Positions 26,795 through 36,126 are shown, numbered from the stretch's first letter. The stretch is 64,000 bases of DNA from Gammaproteobacteria bacterium (GCA_013817245.1 JACDDA010000008.1:1-64000); one strand, 5' to 3'. Notes: generated by a model not told the origin, from the letters alone. Numbers and translations: made by a program.

Positions 26795-29212
26795 ATGGCA
26801 AAAGGCCTGAAAATAGTCTGCCTGGGCGGCGGCCCATCATCCTTGTATTTCTCGATTTTGATGAAAAAACAGAATCCAAATCACGATATCACCGTCATTG
26901 AACGCGGTCCGCGTCATGCGACCTGGGGTTTTGGCGTGGTATTTTCCGATGAAACCTTAAAAGGCTTCATGGAAGCTGATGCGCCTACCTACAAGCGCAT
27001 TGTTGAACAGTTTGCGTACTGGTCGGAAATCGACACTGTCATTCATGATAAAAAAATTACTTCTGACGGCCACGGTTTTTGCGGCATGTCACGTTTACGT
27101 TTGCTCAATACTTTCCATGATCGTTGCGATGAACTCGGTGTGAAATTACGTTTTGAAACCGACATTACCAATCTCGATCAATTGGAAATGGATCAATACG
27201 ATTTAGTATTAGCCGGTGACGGCGTTGCATCGATGTTACGCGAAAAATACAAAACCGAATTCGGCGCTGACATGGATTGGCGTGCGAATAAATTTTGTTG
27301 GCTCGGCACCACATTACCACTCGATGCGTTCACGTTTATTTTCCGCAAAAACGAGCACGGCTGGTGGTGGGTACACGCCTATCGTTACGAAGAAGGCATG
27401 AGCACGTGGATTGTAGAATGCTCTGAACAAACCTGGCGTAATGCTGGTTTAGATAAACTCGAAGGCGATGTTGCAAAAACAGAAGCGTTTACCAAAGCGT
27501 ATATGGAAAAATTATGGGCGCCGGATTTAAAAGGACATCCATTAATTACCAATCGTTCTATTTGGCGCACCTTCCCCGTGGTTAGTAACCAAAAATGGTT
27601 CCACAAAAATATTGTGTTAATGGGTGACGCAGTACGTTCAGCGCATTTCTCCATTGGTTCCGGTACCAAATTAGCAATGGAAGATGCAATTCATTTAAAC
27701 AATTCGCTGAAACAACATAGCGATGTACAAACCGCATTACAAAGTTATCAAGATAGTCGCAAACCTGATGCCGATCGTTTGATTCGCACCGCGATTACCA
27801 GCTTGAGTTGGTTTGAACATTTAGATCGTTATGCTGAAACCCAAAGCGCTGAACAATTCACTTTCAATATGTTGGCGCGTTCTAAACGCATCACTTATGA
27901 AAATTTACGTTTACGTGACCCTGCTTACATTAAATCCGTTGATCGCTGGTTTGCTGAAGAAGCCAAAGCGGCGAGCGGCTTTGATGATATCGATTTAGAA
28001 AATCCTACCGTGCCCATGTTTCAACCTTTCAAGATTGGCAATATGCGCGTAGAAAATCGCACTGAGTTATCGGCGATGTGCCAATACTGCGCAACCGATG
28101 GCTTACCGGATGATTGGCATTTGATGCATTACGGTTCGCGTGCAGTTGGTGGTACCGGTTTAATCAATACTGAAATGACGTGCATTTCACCTGAAGCGCG
28201 CATCACTCCCGGGTGCACCGGCATTTGGAATGATGAACAAACGCAACAATGGAAACGCATTGTGGATTTTGTGCACGCACACAGCAAATCCAAAATTAGT
28301 TTGCAGTTAGGTCACGCCGGTCGCAAAGGCTCGACCTGCGTACCGTGGAATGGCGGTATCGATCAGCCATTAAAAGAAGGTGCATGGGAAATTATTGCGC
28401 CGTCCGCGATTCCTTATTTGAAAAACAGCCAAGTGCCACGCGAAGCAACGATTGCTGACATGGATAAATACGTTGCTGATTTTATCAACGCTACCAAGAA
28501 CGCTGAAAAAGCCGGCTTTGATATGATCGAAGTGCATTTTGCACACGGTTATTTATTGTCAGGTTTCATCAGTCCTTACACCAATAAACGCACCGATGAA
28601 TTTGGTGGTTCTATCGAGAACCGTTTGAAATTTCCGTTGCGCGTTTTAAAAGCAGCACGTGATACGTGGCCAAAAAACAAACCTATTTCAGTGCGTATTT
28701 CTGCAACGGATTGGGTTGGTGAAGGTGGTTTAACCGAAGCGGAAATGTTAATCGTTGCGCGCAAGATTAAAGAATACGGTGGCGACATCATTAACGTTTC
28801 AACGGGTCAGGTTACTAAAGACGAACAACCTATGTATGGTCGTATGTTCCAAGTGCCATTTGCAGATCAAGTGCGTAACGAAATTGGTATTCCTACCATT
28901 GTTGCCGGTAACTTCACGACAGCAGATCAAGTGAACACGGTGATTGCTGCAGGCCGTACTGACATCGTGGCATTGGGTCGTCCGATTATGAACGAACCAC
29001 ACTTTGCATTAACCGCCGCTGCGCATTACGGTTTTGATAAACAGTATTGGCCACCGCAATATATCTCCGGCAAATTCGCCGCGAAGATTAAAGCTAAAAC
29101 CGAAAATGCAGATTTGTTGGAATTACGTTTAGCTGCGAAGCCGCCGAAACCCCAAGAAGCGTTAGCGATTGCATTGGCACGGGGTGAGTTACTCGCGAAA
29201 GATAAAAAATAA
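26795..29212 (+). CDS. bifunctional aryl-CoA monooxygenase/reductase (2-aminobenzoyl-CoA type)
   Basis: A two-domain flavoenzyme (805 aa). Residues 1 to about 385 are a PHBH-like FAD monooxygenase (VCLGGGPSSLYFSIL at the N-terminus; GDAVRSAHFSIGSGTKLAMED at about 280). Residues about 405-770 are an Old Yellow Enzyme-type FMN reductase (SAMCQYCATDG, LQLGHAGRKGST, VHFAHGYLLSGFISP, VALGRPIMNEP). This fusion is known from 2-aminobenzoyl-CoA monooxygenase/reductase of Azoarcus evansii and the related salicylyl-CoA 5-hydroxylase/oxidoreductases. The neighbours favour the aminobenzoyl role. It is preceded by GGAGAACC and followed by a terminator. Confidence 0.9.
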   Translation: MAKGLKIVCLGGGPSSLYFSILMKKQNPNHDITVIERGPRHATWGFGVVFSDETLKGFMEADAPTYKRIVEQFAYWSEIDTVIHDKKITSDGHGFCGMSRLRLLNTFHDRCDELGVKLRFETDITNLDQLEMDQYDLVLAGDGVASMLREKYKTEFGADMDWRANKFCWLGTTLPLDAFTFIFRKNEHGWWWVHAYRYEEGMSTWIVECSEQTWRNAGLDKLEGDVAKTEAFTKAYMEKLWAPDLKGHPLITNRSIWRTFPVVSNQKWFHKNIVLMGDAVRSAHFSIGSGTKLAMEDAIHLNNSLKQHSDVQTALQSYQDSRKPDADRLIRTAITSLSWFEHLDRYAETQSAEQFTFNMLARSKRITYENLRLRDPAYIKSVDRWFAEEAKAASGFDDIDLENPTVPMFQPFKIGNMRVENRTELSAMCQYCATDGLPDDWHLMHYGSRAVGGTGLINTEMTCISPEARITPGCTGIWNDEQTQQWKRIVDFVHAHSKSKISLQLGHAGRKGSTCVPWNGGIDQPLKEGAWEIIAPSAIPYLKNSQVPREATIADMDKYVADFINATKNAEKAGFDMIEVHFAHGYLLSGFISPYTNKRTDEFGGSIENRLKFPLRVLKAARDTWPKNKPISVRISATDWVGEGGLTEAEMLIVARKIKEYGGDIINVSTGQVTKDEQPMYGRMFQVPFADQVRNEIGIPTIVAGNFTTADQVNTVIAAGRTDIVALGRPIMNEPHFALTAAAHYGFDKQYWPPQYISGKFAAKIKAKTENADLLELRLAAKPPKPQEALAIALARGELLAKDKK

Positions 29213-29231
29213 TATTTTAAGTAATGCCATC

Positions 29232-29266
29232 AAAAAGCCCCGTAGCTAGACCACGGGGCTTTTTTT
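29232..29266 (+). terminator. terminator after the monooxygenase/reductase gene
   Basis: AAAAAGCCCCGT (29232-29243) pairs with ACGGGGCTTTTT across a nine-base loop and is followed by further T residues. It is a strong intrinsic terminator 20 bases after the stop. The A tract makes it usable from the tRNA side as well. Confidence 0.9.
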
Positions 29267-29356
29267 ATGTCGGATGGTTTTGATAAATAACCGCTATCAG
29301 TTACGAACAGAAAAACCAGCAGCGGCGCAACGAATCGACAAAAGACGTAGAGAAAA

Positions 29357-29432
29357 TGGTGGGTCGTGCAAGATTCGAACTTGCGACCAATTGGTTAAAA
29401 GCCAACTGCTCTACCGGCTGAGCTAACGACCC
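29357..29432 (-). tRNA. tRNA-Lys (anticodon TTT)
   Basis: A 76-base minus-strand cloverleaf including an encoded CCA end. It starts GGGTCGTTAGCTCAG and has the anticodon loop CTTTTAA and the T arm GTTCGAATC. Acceptor strands GGGTCGT and ACGACCC pair fully. It closely follows the E. coli tRNA-Lys sequence. It lies downstream of queC, as in other gammaproteobacteria. Confidence 0.97.
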
Positions 29433-29565
29433 GATATGACAGCGGAACAGGTTCCGCAAAAGAGCGCGCATGATAGCGAAGTCAGGCAGCAGGGACAAGA
29501 GAGAAAAGACCGACCGCGCCAGATTTCTATAGGACTTCTATAGAATTTCTTTGGCAAATTCACGC

Positions 29566-30246
29566 TTATTGATAACGCGTAGGATCCACCACGGCAGCAG
29601 CGGCAAAACCCGCTTTGCGCAAACGACACGCATCACACACCCCACAAGCAAGACCTGTGGATGTAGGTTGATAACACGATACCGTCAGGCTGTAATCCAC
29701 ACCTAACGCCATACCTTGCTGAATAATTTCAGCTTTGCTCATGTTAATCAGCGGTGTTTCAATCTTAAACCGCCTGCCTTCTACACCCGCTTTCGTGGCA
29801 AGATTCGCCGTCGCTTCAAAAGCTTCAATAAACTCAGGGCGACAATCAGGATAACCCGAATAATCGACTGCATTCACACCAATAAATATATGTCGCGCTT
29901 CCAAGACTTCAGCCCAACCTAACGCAATCGACAGAAATACCGTGTTGCGTGCAGGTACGTACGTCACTGGAATGCCACTGCTCAAGGTTTCGGGTACTTC
30001 AATAGCATCATCGGTTAATGCAGAACCACCAATAGTGCGCAAATCTAAGGTCACGGTTTTATGTGTTAACGCGCCCACCGTTTCAGCAATCTGTTTTGCG
30101 GCAATTAATTCTGCGCGATGTCGTTGGCCATAATCAAAGCTCAAGGTGTAACACGCAAAACCCGCTTGTCGCGCCATCGCCAACACGGTCGCCGAATCTA
30201 AACCACCGGAAACTAATACGACTGCTTTTTTATTTTGATTCATCAA
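29566..30246 (-). CDS. queC: 7-cyano-7-deazaguanine synthase
   Basis: QueC (226 aa) converts 7-carboxy-7-deazaguanine to preQ0 with ATP and ammonia in queuosine synthesis. The ATP pyrophosphatase loop is [10 protein letters not shown] (12-21), and zinc is bound by the C-terminal cysteines in [21 protein letters not shown]. Length is normal. It follows queE by a dozen bases and precedes the tRNA-Lys gene, giving a small tRNA-modification unit at the end of the tol-pal block. Confidence 0.96.
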   Translation of the reverse strand: MMNQNKKAVVLVSGGLDSATVLAMARQAGFACYTLSFDYGQRHRAELIAAKQIAETVGALTHKTVTLDLRTIGGSALTDDAIEVPETLSSGIPVTYVPARNTVFLSIALGWAEVLEARHIFIGVNAVDYSGYPDCRPEFIEAFEATANLATKAGVEGRRFKIETPLINMSKAEIIQQGMALGVDYSLTVSCYQPTSTGLACGVCDACRLRKAGFAAAAVVDPTRYQ

Positions 30247-30258
30247 TATAAAACCGAG

Positions 30259-30954
30259 TTAATGACCAGGCGTATCGCCCCAAATATATTTATGCAATTG
30301 CACCTGAAAACGTACCGGCACACCGTCTTGCAATATCCACTCAGCTAATTCGCGATTAGATAATTGTCCATGACTAGGCGAAAACAATAACTCGCAGCGA
30401 CTGCTTAACGCATATTGTTGCAAAATAGTTTTAGCCCATGCGTAATCAGCGCGACTACAAATTACAAATTTAATTTGATCGTGCTTAGTAATGTAATCTA
30501 AATTAGTCCACAGATTCCGCGCTTGTTCACCTGAATCGGGCGTTTTGATATCTAACACTTTGCTGACACGCACATCGACTTTGCTAACATCAATCGCACC
30601 ACTGGTTTCTAAAGAAACCTCATAACCCGCATCACACAATTTTTCTAACAAACCAAAACAATTTTTCTGCGCCAACGGTTCGCCGCCGGTGACCGTCACA
30701 TAACGCGCAGAATAACTCGCCACTTTTGCTAATACGTCTTCACATGTCCACCATTCGCCACCGGTAAAAGCATAAGCTGTATCGCAATAATGACAACGTA
30801 AAGGACAACCGGTTAAACGCACAAACACCGTGGGCAAACCCACCGTGCGCGCTTCACCTTGCAAAGAGAAAAAAATTTCTGTTAGTTTGAGTCGTTGTCC
30901 AGCCGCTTCAGGCTGAACATTCACCCGAATAGATTCGAGAATAGATTCGAGCAT
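30259..30954 (-). CDS. queE: 7-carboxy-7-deazaguanine synthase
   Basis: Radical SAM enzyme QueE (231 aa), which contracts 6-carboxytetrahydropterin to 7-carboxy-7-deazaguanine. The cluster motif is CPLRCHYC (C50, C54, C57), and the SAM-binding motif is TVTGGEPL. The N-terminus begins with a slightly longer lead than usual before LTEIFFSLQGEA. It lies three bases after cpoB. Its partners queD and queF are not in the window. Confidence 0.95.
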   Translation of the reverse strand: MLESILESIRVNVQPEAAGQRLKLTEIFFSLQGEARTVGLPTVFVRLTGCPLRCHYCDTAYAFTGGEWWTCEDVLAKVASYSARYVTVTGGEPLAQKNCFGLLEKLCDAGYEVSLETSGAIDVSKVDVRVSKVLDIKTPDSGEQARNLWTNLDYITKHDQIKFVICSRADYAWAKTILQQYALSSRCELLFSPSHGQLSNRELAEWILQDGVPVRFQVQLHKYIWGDTPGH

Positions 30955-30957
30955 TGA

Positions 30958-31806
30958 TTAATGACCTTCTTGCGTCATTCTTAATAAACGTTTTTCCGCC
31001 AAAGGCGCGACCGATGAGGCTGCATGTTGCTGAACAACCATATTTAAATATTGGCGCGCGTTGTCCCACTGCTGCATTTCATAATAGGTATAACCTAACT
31101 TCAAACGCGTATCTGCAATTTTTGAGCTTTGCGGATATTTTTCAATCACGGTAGTGAACTCTTTAATCGCTTGATTAAAATTTTTCGAAACATAATTCGC
31201 CTCACCCAACCAATATTGCGCATTATCAATTAACTTGCCGTTGGGATATTTTTTTAGAAATGCCTGAAACCCTGCAATCGCTTGATCGTAACGACCATTG
31301 CGCAATAAATTAAAAGCCGATTGGTAATCGGCTTTTTCTTGCGCGGGATCTACACTGACAGAACCCTCTATAGGCACAGGTGGAACACCACCAGTGGAAC
31401 TTATCGGCATGCCCGGCGTAATGGGAGTAACAGGCGTAATGGGTGTAGCGGGCGTAACTGCATCAGTGGTAGGTGGCGCACTCGTTTGGCCGCCGCCTAA
31501 TTGCAGATCATTTAAACGTCGATCAATATCCAGATACAAATCTTTCTGCCGTTTTTTAATACCTTCAATATCATTGCGCTGCACTTCCAATTCGCCGCGC
31601 AGTGCTTGCAAATCGGCACGCACACTTTCTATTTGTTGCTGCAAATCTGTTAATACCTGATTTTGCAAAACTGCTTCTAAACGCTGCAAACGCTGATCCA
31701 TCTGCACCAGACGCTGCTCAGCAACAATGTTCGCAGCTGCGGCATTACCCAAGATGGGTAATGCCAACAATGCTGTAAACAGTGTTACCTTATTAACGAG
31801 CGTCAT
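30958..31806 (-). CDS. cpoB: Tol-Pal associated periplasmic protein CpoB
   Basis: CpoB (YbgF; 282 aa) links Tol-Pal constriction to PBP1B-driven wall synthesis. It has a signal peptide ending GNAAA, an N-terminal coiled coil (about 30-95) for trimerisation, a low-complexity linker made of TPITPVTPITPG-type repeats (about 110-140), and three TPR units at the C-terminus (DYQSAFNLLRNGRYDQA, NAQYWLGEANYVSKNF, DTRLKLGYTYYEMQQW). Its start overlaps the pal end by 14 bases, as is common in this cluster. Confidence 0.94.
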   Translation of the reverse strand: MTLVNKVTLFTALLALPILGNAAAANIVAEQRLVQMDQRLQRLEAVLQNQVLTDLQQQIESVRADLQALRGELEVQRNDIEGIKKRQKDLYLDIDRRLNDLQLGGGQTSAPPTTDAVTPATPITPVTPITPGMPISSTGGVPPVPIEGSVSVDPAQEKADYQSAFNLLRNGRYDQAIAGFQAFLKKYPNGKLIDNAQYWLGEANYVSKNFNQAIKEFTTVIEKYPQSSKIADTRLKLGYTYYEMQQWDNARQYLNMVVQQHAASSVAPLAEKRLLRMTQEGH

Positions 31807-32344
31807 AAACTAATTCAACACGACGATTTTTTCCCCATGCTTCATCACTATGATTTACATCAATAGGTAATTCTTCACCAAAGCTCGTAACACCGATGTT
31901 GTCTTTAGGTGCGCCTTGCAACAATAAAAATTGTTGTACAGATTTTGCACGCTGTTCGCCTAACGCTAAATTGTATTCACGCGAACCACGTTCATCGGTA
32001 TGACCTTCTAAACGAACTTTAACACTAGGATTCGAAACCAAGTATTGGCTATGTTTAATTAACAATTCTTGATATTCAGGTGCAATATCTGCTTTATCAA
32101 ATTCAAAATACACGACGCGCTTAGCTAATGGGCTATTAGGATCATCAATTGCGCTTTTTGGAAAAGTACATGGCGGCAAACAATCATTTAAACCGCTCGT
32201 TTCTACACCAGCAGTATCCGTTGCAGCTGCTTGGTTAGCATCTGCCGCTGCGGCATCTTCTGGTTTGGTAGGACTAGCTGTTTCACAACCACTAAACAAA
32301 ACGGTTGCTGCTAATAGTGCAAGTGTGGCTATACGTAGTTTCAT
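31793..32344 (-). CDS. pal: peptidoglycan-associated lipoprotein
   Basis: Pal (183 aa) anchors the outer membrane to peptidoglycan. The lipobox LFSGC gives a lipidated C20. A spacer rich in Ala/Asp follows, then the OmpA-like domain with VYFEFDKADI and LEGHTDERGSREYNLALGEQRA, which binds diaminopimelate. An added segment with two cysteines (NDCLPPCTFP, about 54-63) lies just before the OmpA domain and may form a disulfide. It is part of the tolQRAB-pal-cpoB operon. Confidence 0.96.
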   Translation of the reverse strand: MKLRIATLALLAATVLFSGCETASPTKPEDAAAADANQAAATDTAGVETSGLNDCLPPCTFPKSAIDDPNSPLAKRVVYFEFDKADIAPEYQELLIKHSQYLVSNPSVKVRLEGHTDERGSREYNLALGEQRAKSVQQFLLLQGAPKDNIGVTSFGEELPIDVNHSDEAWGKNRRVELVYDAR

Positions 32345-32382
32345 ATTAAGACTCCTAAATAAACAATAAAAAAAACAAAAAA

Positions 32383-33675
32383 TTAATCAGTAATAAAAGG
32401 ACCCCAGGTCGGCTCGCGAATATCGCCTTCACTGGAACTAAAACGCTGTTGCACGCGCCCATCTATGGACACCGTTGCTAATACACCTCTGCCGCGATAC
32501 TCGGTAGCGTACAGCAACATCGCACCATTCGGTGCAAAACTCGGTGATTCATCTAATTTACCGCGGGTTAACACGCGCAAAAATCCACGCGCACGATCCA
32601 ATACACCCACATGATAACCGCTACCATCACGAGTGATAAAGGCTAAGGATTTACCATCCGGTGATAATGATGCGCTCGCATTATAATTACCTTCAAAGGT
32701 TATGCGTTTAGCACGCGCATCGCCATCACTGACGGGCATTTGATACAACTGCGGCGCGCCACTACGTCCTGAAGTAAAAATAATATCTTGACCATCTTTT
32801 GTCCATACGGGTTCAGTATCAATCGCACCGTTTCGTGTTAGCTGACGTACTGCTTTAGTCTTTACATTTAATACGTAAATATCAGGATTACCGCCGTAAG
32901 AAAGCGTCAACGCTAATTGTTGCCCATCAGGTGAAAAACGCGGCGCACCATTAATACCGGCAAAGCCTGCTAATTTTTCCCGCGCGGCGGTTGCAACATC
33001 TTGCAAGAAAATTTCTGGTCTGCGATTTTCAAATGACACATAAACTAATTTACGACCATCAGGCGACCAAGCAACGGACATCATAGGTTGTCGCGATTTC
33101 AAAATAGTCCGTGGGTTACGGCCATCGGAATCCGCTACTTGCAAAATATATTTACGCACGCCGGCTTCACTCACCGCTTCTATATAAGCAATTCGTGTAT
33201 TAAACGCGCCTTTAGTGCCGGTGATAGCTTCATAAATTAAATCGGCTATCGCATGCGAAGTGCTCACTAAACGATCCGGTTTAGCTGGCAAACGATGACC
33301 TAACAGTTGTTTTTCAGTGGCGACATCAAACAATTGAAACTCAGCAACATACTGACCGTCTTGTAATAACAAACGACCAATCGCCACATGTTGAATGCCT
33401 AGGGCACGCCAATTTTTAAAATTGATTTGATTCGCTTGCGTGGGTTTTTCTAACATATCGGCGGGCGCTAGCGTTTTAAATTGTCCACTGCGATTTAAAT
33501 CAGCTGAAATAATATCGGCCATCTGCAATGGCGTAGCCGTTGTACCATTCCATGCAAACGGCACAATCGCAATCGGTCGCGCAGCATCGCTGCCCCCGAC
33601 AATTTCAAATTGAATAACCGCATTCGCGGTCAGTGGCAACATACTTAATAATATTAAACACCAACGTAATATCAT
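32383..33675 (-). CDS. tolB: Tol-Pal system protein TolB
   Basis: Periplasmic beta-propeller protein (430 aa) that binds Pal and is freed or recharged by TolA. A Sec signal peptide ends TANA. The N-terminal domain (about 25-165) precedes a propeller with repeated SPDG motifs (SVAWSPDGRKLVYVS, GAPRFSPDGQQLALT, SASLSPDGKSLAFIT). Length matches E. coli TolB (430). It starts two bases after tolA. Confidence 0.97.
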   Translation of the reverse strand: MILRWCLILLSMLPLTANAVIQFEIVGGSDAARPIAIVPFAWNGTTATPLQMADIISADLNRSGQFKTLAPADMLEKPTQANQINFKNWRALGIQHVAIGRLLLQDGQYVAEFQLFDVATEKQLLGHRLPAKPDRLVSTSHAIADLIYEAITGTKGAFNTRIAYIEAVSEAGVRKYILQVADSDGRNPRTILKSRQPMMSVAWSPDGRKLVYVSFENRRPEIFLQDVATAAREKLAGFAGINGAPRFSPDGQQLALTLSYGGNPDIYVLNVKTKAVRQLTRNGAIDTEPVWTKDGQDIIFTSGRSGAPQLYQMPVSDGDARAKRITFEGNYNASASLSPDGKSLAFITRDGSGYHVGVLDRARGFLRVLTRGKLDESPSFAPNGAMLLYATEYRGRGVLATVSIDGRVQQRFSSSEGDIREPTWGPFITD

Positions 33676-33677
33676 GC

Positions 33678-34466
33678 TTATTCCTGTTTAGGACGAATAT
33701 AAAATTCAATGCTTCGATCAAATAATGCGGCATTCTGTGGTTCTGGTAAAGGTGAGGCGCGATAAGCAGCGGCTTCAATAGACTGCTTAAATGCATCATC
33801 CCCATTACACTGACTTAAGGTGACATCTACTACTTCACCTCCGGGTATTTGTTTTACAAACACCTTGCATACATAGTCCGCTTGAGTCGACGGTGGTTCA
33901 ATCCAATTCCGCTGAATTTTCTGTTTTATCGCCTCAATATACAAGGCACGCTCAGCTGATAATGTTTTTGCGCGTGCTGCTTGCTCATTGGCTAGTTGAT
34001 CAGCACGGTGTTTTTCATCGGCTAGGCGCTGTTGTTCTTGTACGCGCTGTTGTTCTTGTACGCGCTGTTGTTCTTGTAATTGTTTTTGCTGCGCTAGTTT
34101 TTCTGCAACTTTAGGATCGGGTAACGCAGGCACCGAAGGTTTTACAGGTACTGGTTTTGGTTTCGGCGGTTCCGGTTTAGGCGCAGGTTTAGGTGGTTCG
34201 GGTATAGGTTCTGGTTTGGGTGGCTCAGGTATAGGTTCTGGCTCTTCTGGTTTTACCGGCGCTGGTTTTGCCGGTTCAACTTGTTCAATGGCTTTACCTT
34301 CTATAACAAAGGCATCGATTATTTTGGCGGGCATTTCTTCGTTAGCACGTAAACGAAAATCCAAATTAATCCCCAATACCGCTAATAATCCTACGTGAAT
34401 CAAAATAGAAATCACTAATGGTGCAATATACGATTGCTGCTGTGTTTGCTCTGTTCGCTGGCGCAC
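33678..34466 (-). CDS. tolA: TolA, short proline-rich form
   Basis: TolA (262 aa) spans the periplasm and links the TolQR motor to TolB-Pal. A transmembrane helix is at about 15-35. Domain II is short. It begins with a proline-rich run of PEP/PKP units (about 65-115) in place of a long alanine-lysine helix, followed by a charged coiled segment with QEQQRV repeats. The C-terminal domain III (about 165-262) has the usual CKVFVKQIPGGEVVDV segment. E. coli TolA has 421 residues, so the reach here is shorter. Confidence 0.92.
   Translation of the reverse strand: MRQRTEQTQQQSYIAPLVISILIHVGLLAVLGINLDFRLRANEEMPAKIIDAFVIEGKAIEQVEPAKPAPVKPEEPEPIPEPPKPEPIPEPPKPAPKPEPPKPKPVPVKPSVPALPDPKVAEKLAQQKQLQEQQRVQEQQRVQEQQRLADEKHRADQLANEQAARAKTLSAERALYIEAIKQKIQRNWIEPPSTQADYVCKVFVKQIPGGEVVDVTLSQCNGDDAFKQSIEAAAYRASPLPEPQNAALFDRSIEFYIRPKQE
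34026..34079 (-). repeat. 18-bp tandem repeat inside tolA
   Basis: Three direct copies of an 18-base unit (gcgctgttgttcttgtac; the last differs in its final base) encode successive QEQQRV/L hexapeptides of the TolA coiled segment. Copy-number change would alter TolA length in frame. Confidence 0.9.
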
Positions 34467-34494
34467 GCTCTATAATCTCACATCACTACGCACA

Positions 34495-34938
34495 TTAACG
34501 AACAGAATTAGCATGTTTCGCCGGTTCCGTCATAAGGCCCACTTTTTCTGCGCCCGCGGTTTGTAATGCGACCATCGCCTGCACTACTTTGCCATAATCA
34601 GTTTTATGATCGCCTTTCACCACTACCGGCGTTGTTGGTTTGTGTTTTAACACCGTGCTGACGGTTTTTTGAATCGCAGATAAATCGGACGGCTTATTCG
34701 GCGCTTTGCCAATATTTAAATAATAACGTCCTTTCGCATCAACGCTGACAACGATAGGTTCTAACTTATCAGGCGGCAAAGGTTTCGCGCTCGCTTCCGG
34801 CAACGTCACTTCCACACCTTGCTGCAACATCGGTGCAGTCACCATAAAAATAATTAGCAACACCAGCATAACGTCGATATAAGGCACAACATTAATGTCA
34901 GACATTGGTTTACGACGTTTATTTGTAGAGCTCGCCAT
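34495..34938 (-). CDS. tolR: Tol-Pal system protein TolR
   Basis: Inner-membrane motor subunit (147 aa) of the ExbD/TolR family. The motif INVVPYIDVMLVLLIIFMV (about 15-33) contains the transmembrane aspartate (D23) that conducts protons. The periplasmic domain runs to the end. It lies between tolQ and tolA in the expected order. Confidence 0.96.
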   Translation of the reverse strand: MASSTNKRRKPMSDINVVPYIDVMLVLLIIFMVTAPMLQQGVEVTLPEASAKPLPPDKLEPIVVSVDAKGRYYLNIGKAPNKPSDLSAIQKTVSTVLKHKPTTPVVVKGDHKTDYGKVVQAMVALQTAGAEKVGLMTEPAKHANSVR

Positions 34939-34978
34939 AGCTATAACTCTCGATCTTTAATCAACGCGAATAAAATTA

Positions 34979-35656
34979 TCATTCTTTTGCAAACGCTTGA
35001 CGTTGAATCAAGGTAGAAAACTCATCAACAAAGTTTTCATAACGATTTGCTAAACGTTCAACTACATTTGTAAATCGGTTATAGGCAACCACCGCAGGAA
35101 TCGCCGCGAATAAACCAATAGCGGTTGCGACTAACGCTTCTGAAATACCGGGCGCCACCATGCTTAATGTCGCTTGTTGCACATTCGCTAAACCACGAAA
35201 CGAATTCATAATGCCCCACACGGTGCCAAACAATCCCACATAAGGACTGGTTGAACCTACCGTTGCTAAAAAATTTAAATGGGTTTCGAGTCGATCAATT
35301 TCACGCGATAACGCAACTTTCATTACCCGCTGCGTGGTTTCGACAATGCGTTCAGGGGATTTCTGAGTGCGGCTTAAACGCGCATACTCAGCAAAACCTG
35401 CTTCAAAAATCCGTTCCACTCCCGACAAACTACCGGCACGTTCATTCACTGCGGTGTACAGCTCTCGCAGATCACCACCTGACCAAAAGGCTTCTTCAAA
35501 ATTATTAGCTTGGCGTTTGGCTTCCGACAACATGCGAATTTTTTGCACAATGAATAACCACGATGCTATTGAAACTATCAATAACAAGGCCATTACGCAC
35601 TGCACCACAAAACTAGCTTGAGTAATTAAATGTAAAAAAGACATATCAGTATTCAC
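34979..35656 (-). CDS. tolQ: Tol-Pal system protein TolQ
   Basis: Inner-membrane motor subunit (225 aa), three transmembrane helices; helices two and three are in LATVGSTSPYVGLFGTVWGIM and EALVATAIGLFAAIPAVVAYNRF. GTG at 35656, one base after the ybgC stop, is chosen because GGAGAG lies eight bases upstream and because it gives an N-terminus like E. coli MTDM; an ATG four codons on is the alternative. The frame open further upstream overlaps ybgC and is not used. Confidence 0.94.
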   Translation of the reverse strand: MNTDMSFLHLITQASFVVQCVMALLLIVSIASWLFIVQKIRMLSEAKRQANNFEEAFWSGGDLRELYTAVNERAGSLSGVERIFEAGFAEYARLSRTQKSPERIVETTQRVMKVALSREIDRLETHLNFLATVGSTSPYVGLFGTVWGIMNSFRGLANVQQATLSMVAPGISEALVATAIGLFAAIPAVVAYNRFTNVVERLANRYENFVDEFSTLIQRQAFAKE

Positions 35657-35657
35657 G

Positions 35658-36107
35658 TTAGAAACTCTCCAAAACAGCATCTGGTATACGTACAGGTTTA
35701 AAACGACTCGCACTTAAGCAAGCCAGTTTGATAGTAGCATCTAATAAAAGTTCTTGCGGCTGCTGCACTCCATCGGCGCGCCAAATTTGTTGCGCAAATA
35801 TTAAAGTAACGCGACTTGCTTCAAGGGGTTTAGCGATGATGATTAATTGATCACTTAAACGCGCCGGTTTAATATATTTAACGTGAGCTTCGGCGACCGC
35901 AAACATAATATCGTCTTTATGCTGCATTACTGACAATTCAAAACCACGCACAGATAAAAATTCGCTGCGCGCATGATCCAAGTATTTCAAATAGTTCGCA
36001 TGATAAACCACACCGCCGCCGTCGGTATCATCAAAAAAAACTTTTCGATGAATTCGGTGCTCGTTAACTAACGCCTGACTCACGAAGGGACTCACAAATT
36101 GATTCAC
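35658..36107 (-). CDS. ybgC: acyl-CoA thioesterase YbgC
   Basis: Hotdog-fold thioesterase (149 aa) of the tol-pal cluster, thought to act in phospholipid metabolism. FFDDTDGGGVVYHANYLKYLDHARSEFL (about 25-52) carries the catalytic aspartate in DTDGGG. The N-terminus has about ten residues more than E. coli YbgC. It precedes tolQ with a one-base spacing. Confidence 0.94.
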   Translation of the reverse strand: MNQFVSPFVSQALVNEHRIHRKVFFDDTDGGGVVYHANYLKYLDHARSEFLSVRGFELSVMQHKDDIMFAVAEAHVKYIKPARLSDQLIIIAKPLEASRVTLIFAQQIWRADGVQQPQELLLDATIKLACLSASRFKPVRIPDAVLESF

Positions 36108-36126
36108 GAAATTCTGCTCATATTAA

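Noticed and set aside
29301-29629. Two minus-strand ORFs across the tRNA-Lys region
   Set aside because: They overlap the tRNA and the end of queC and have no gene-like features.
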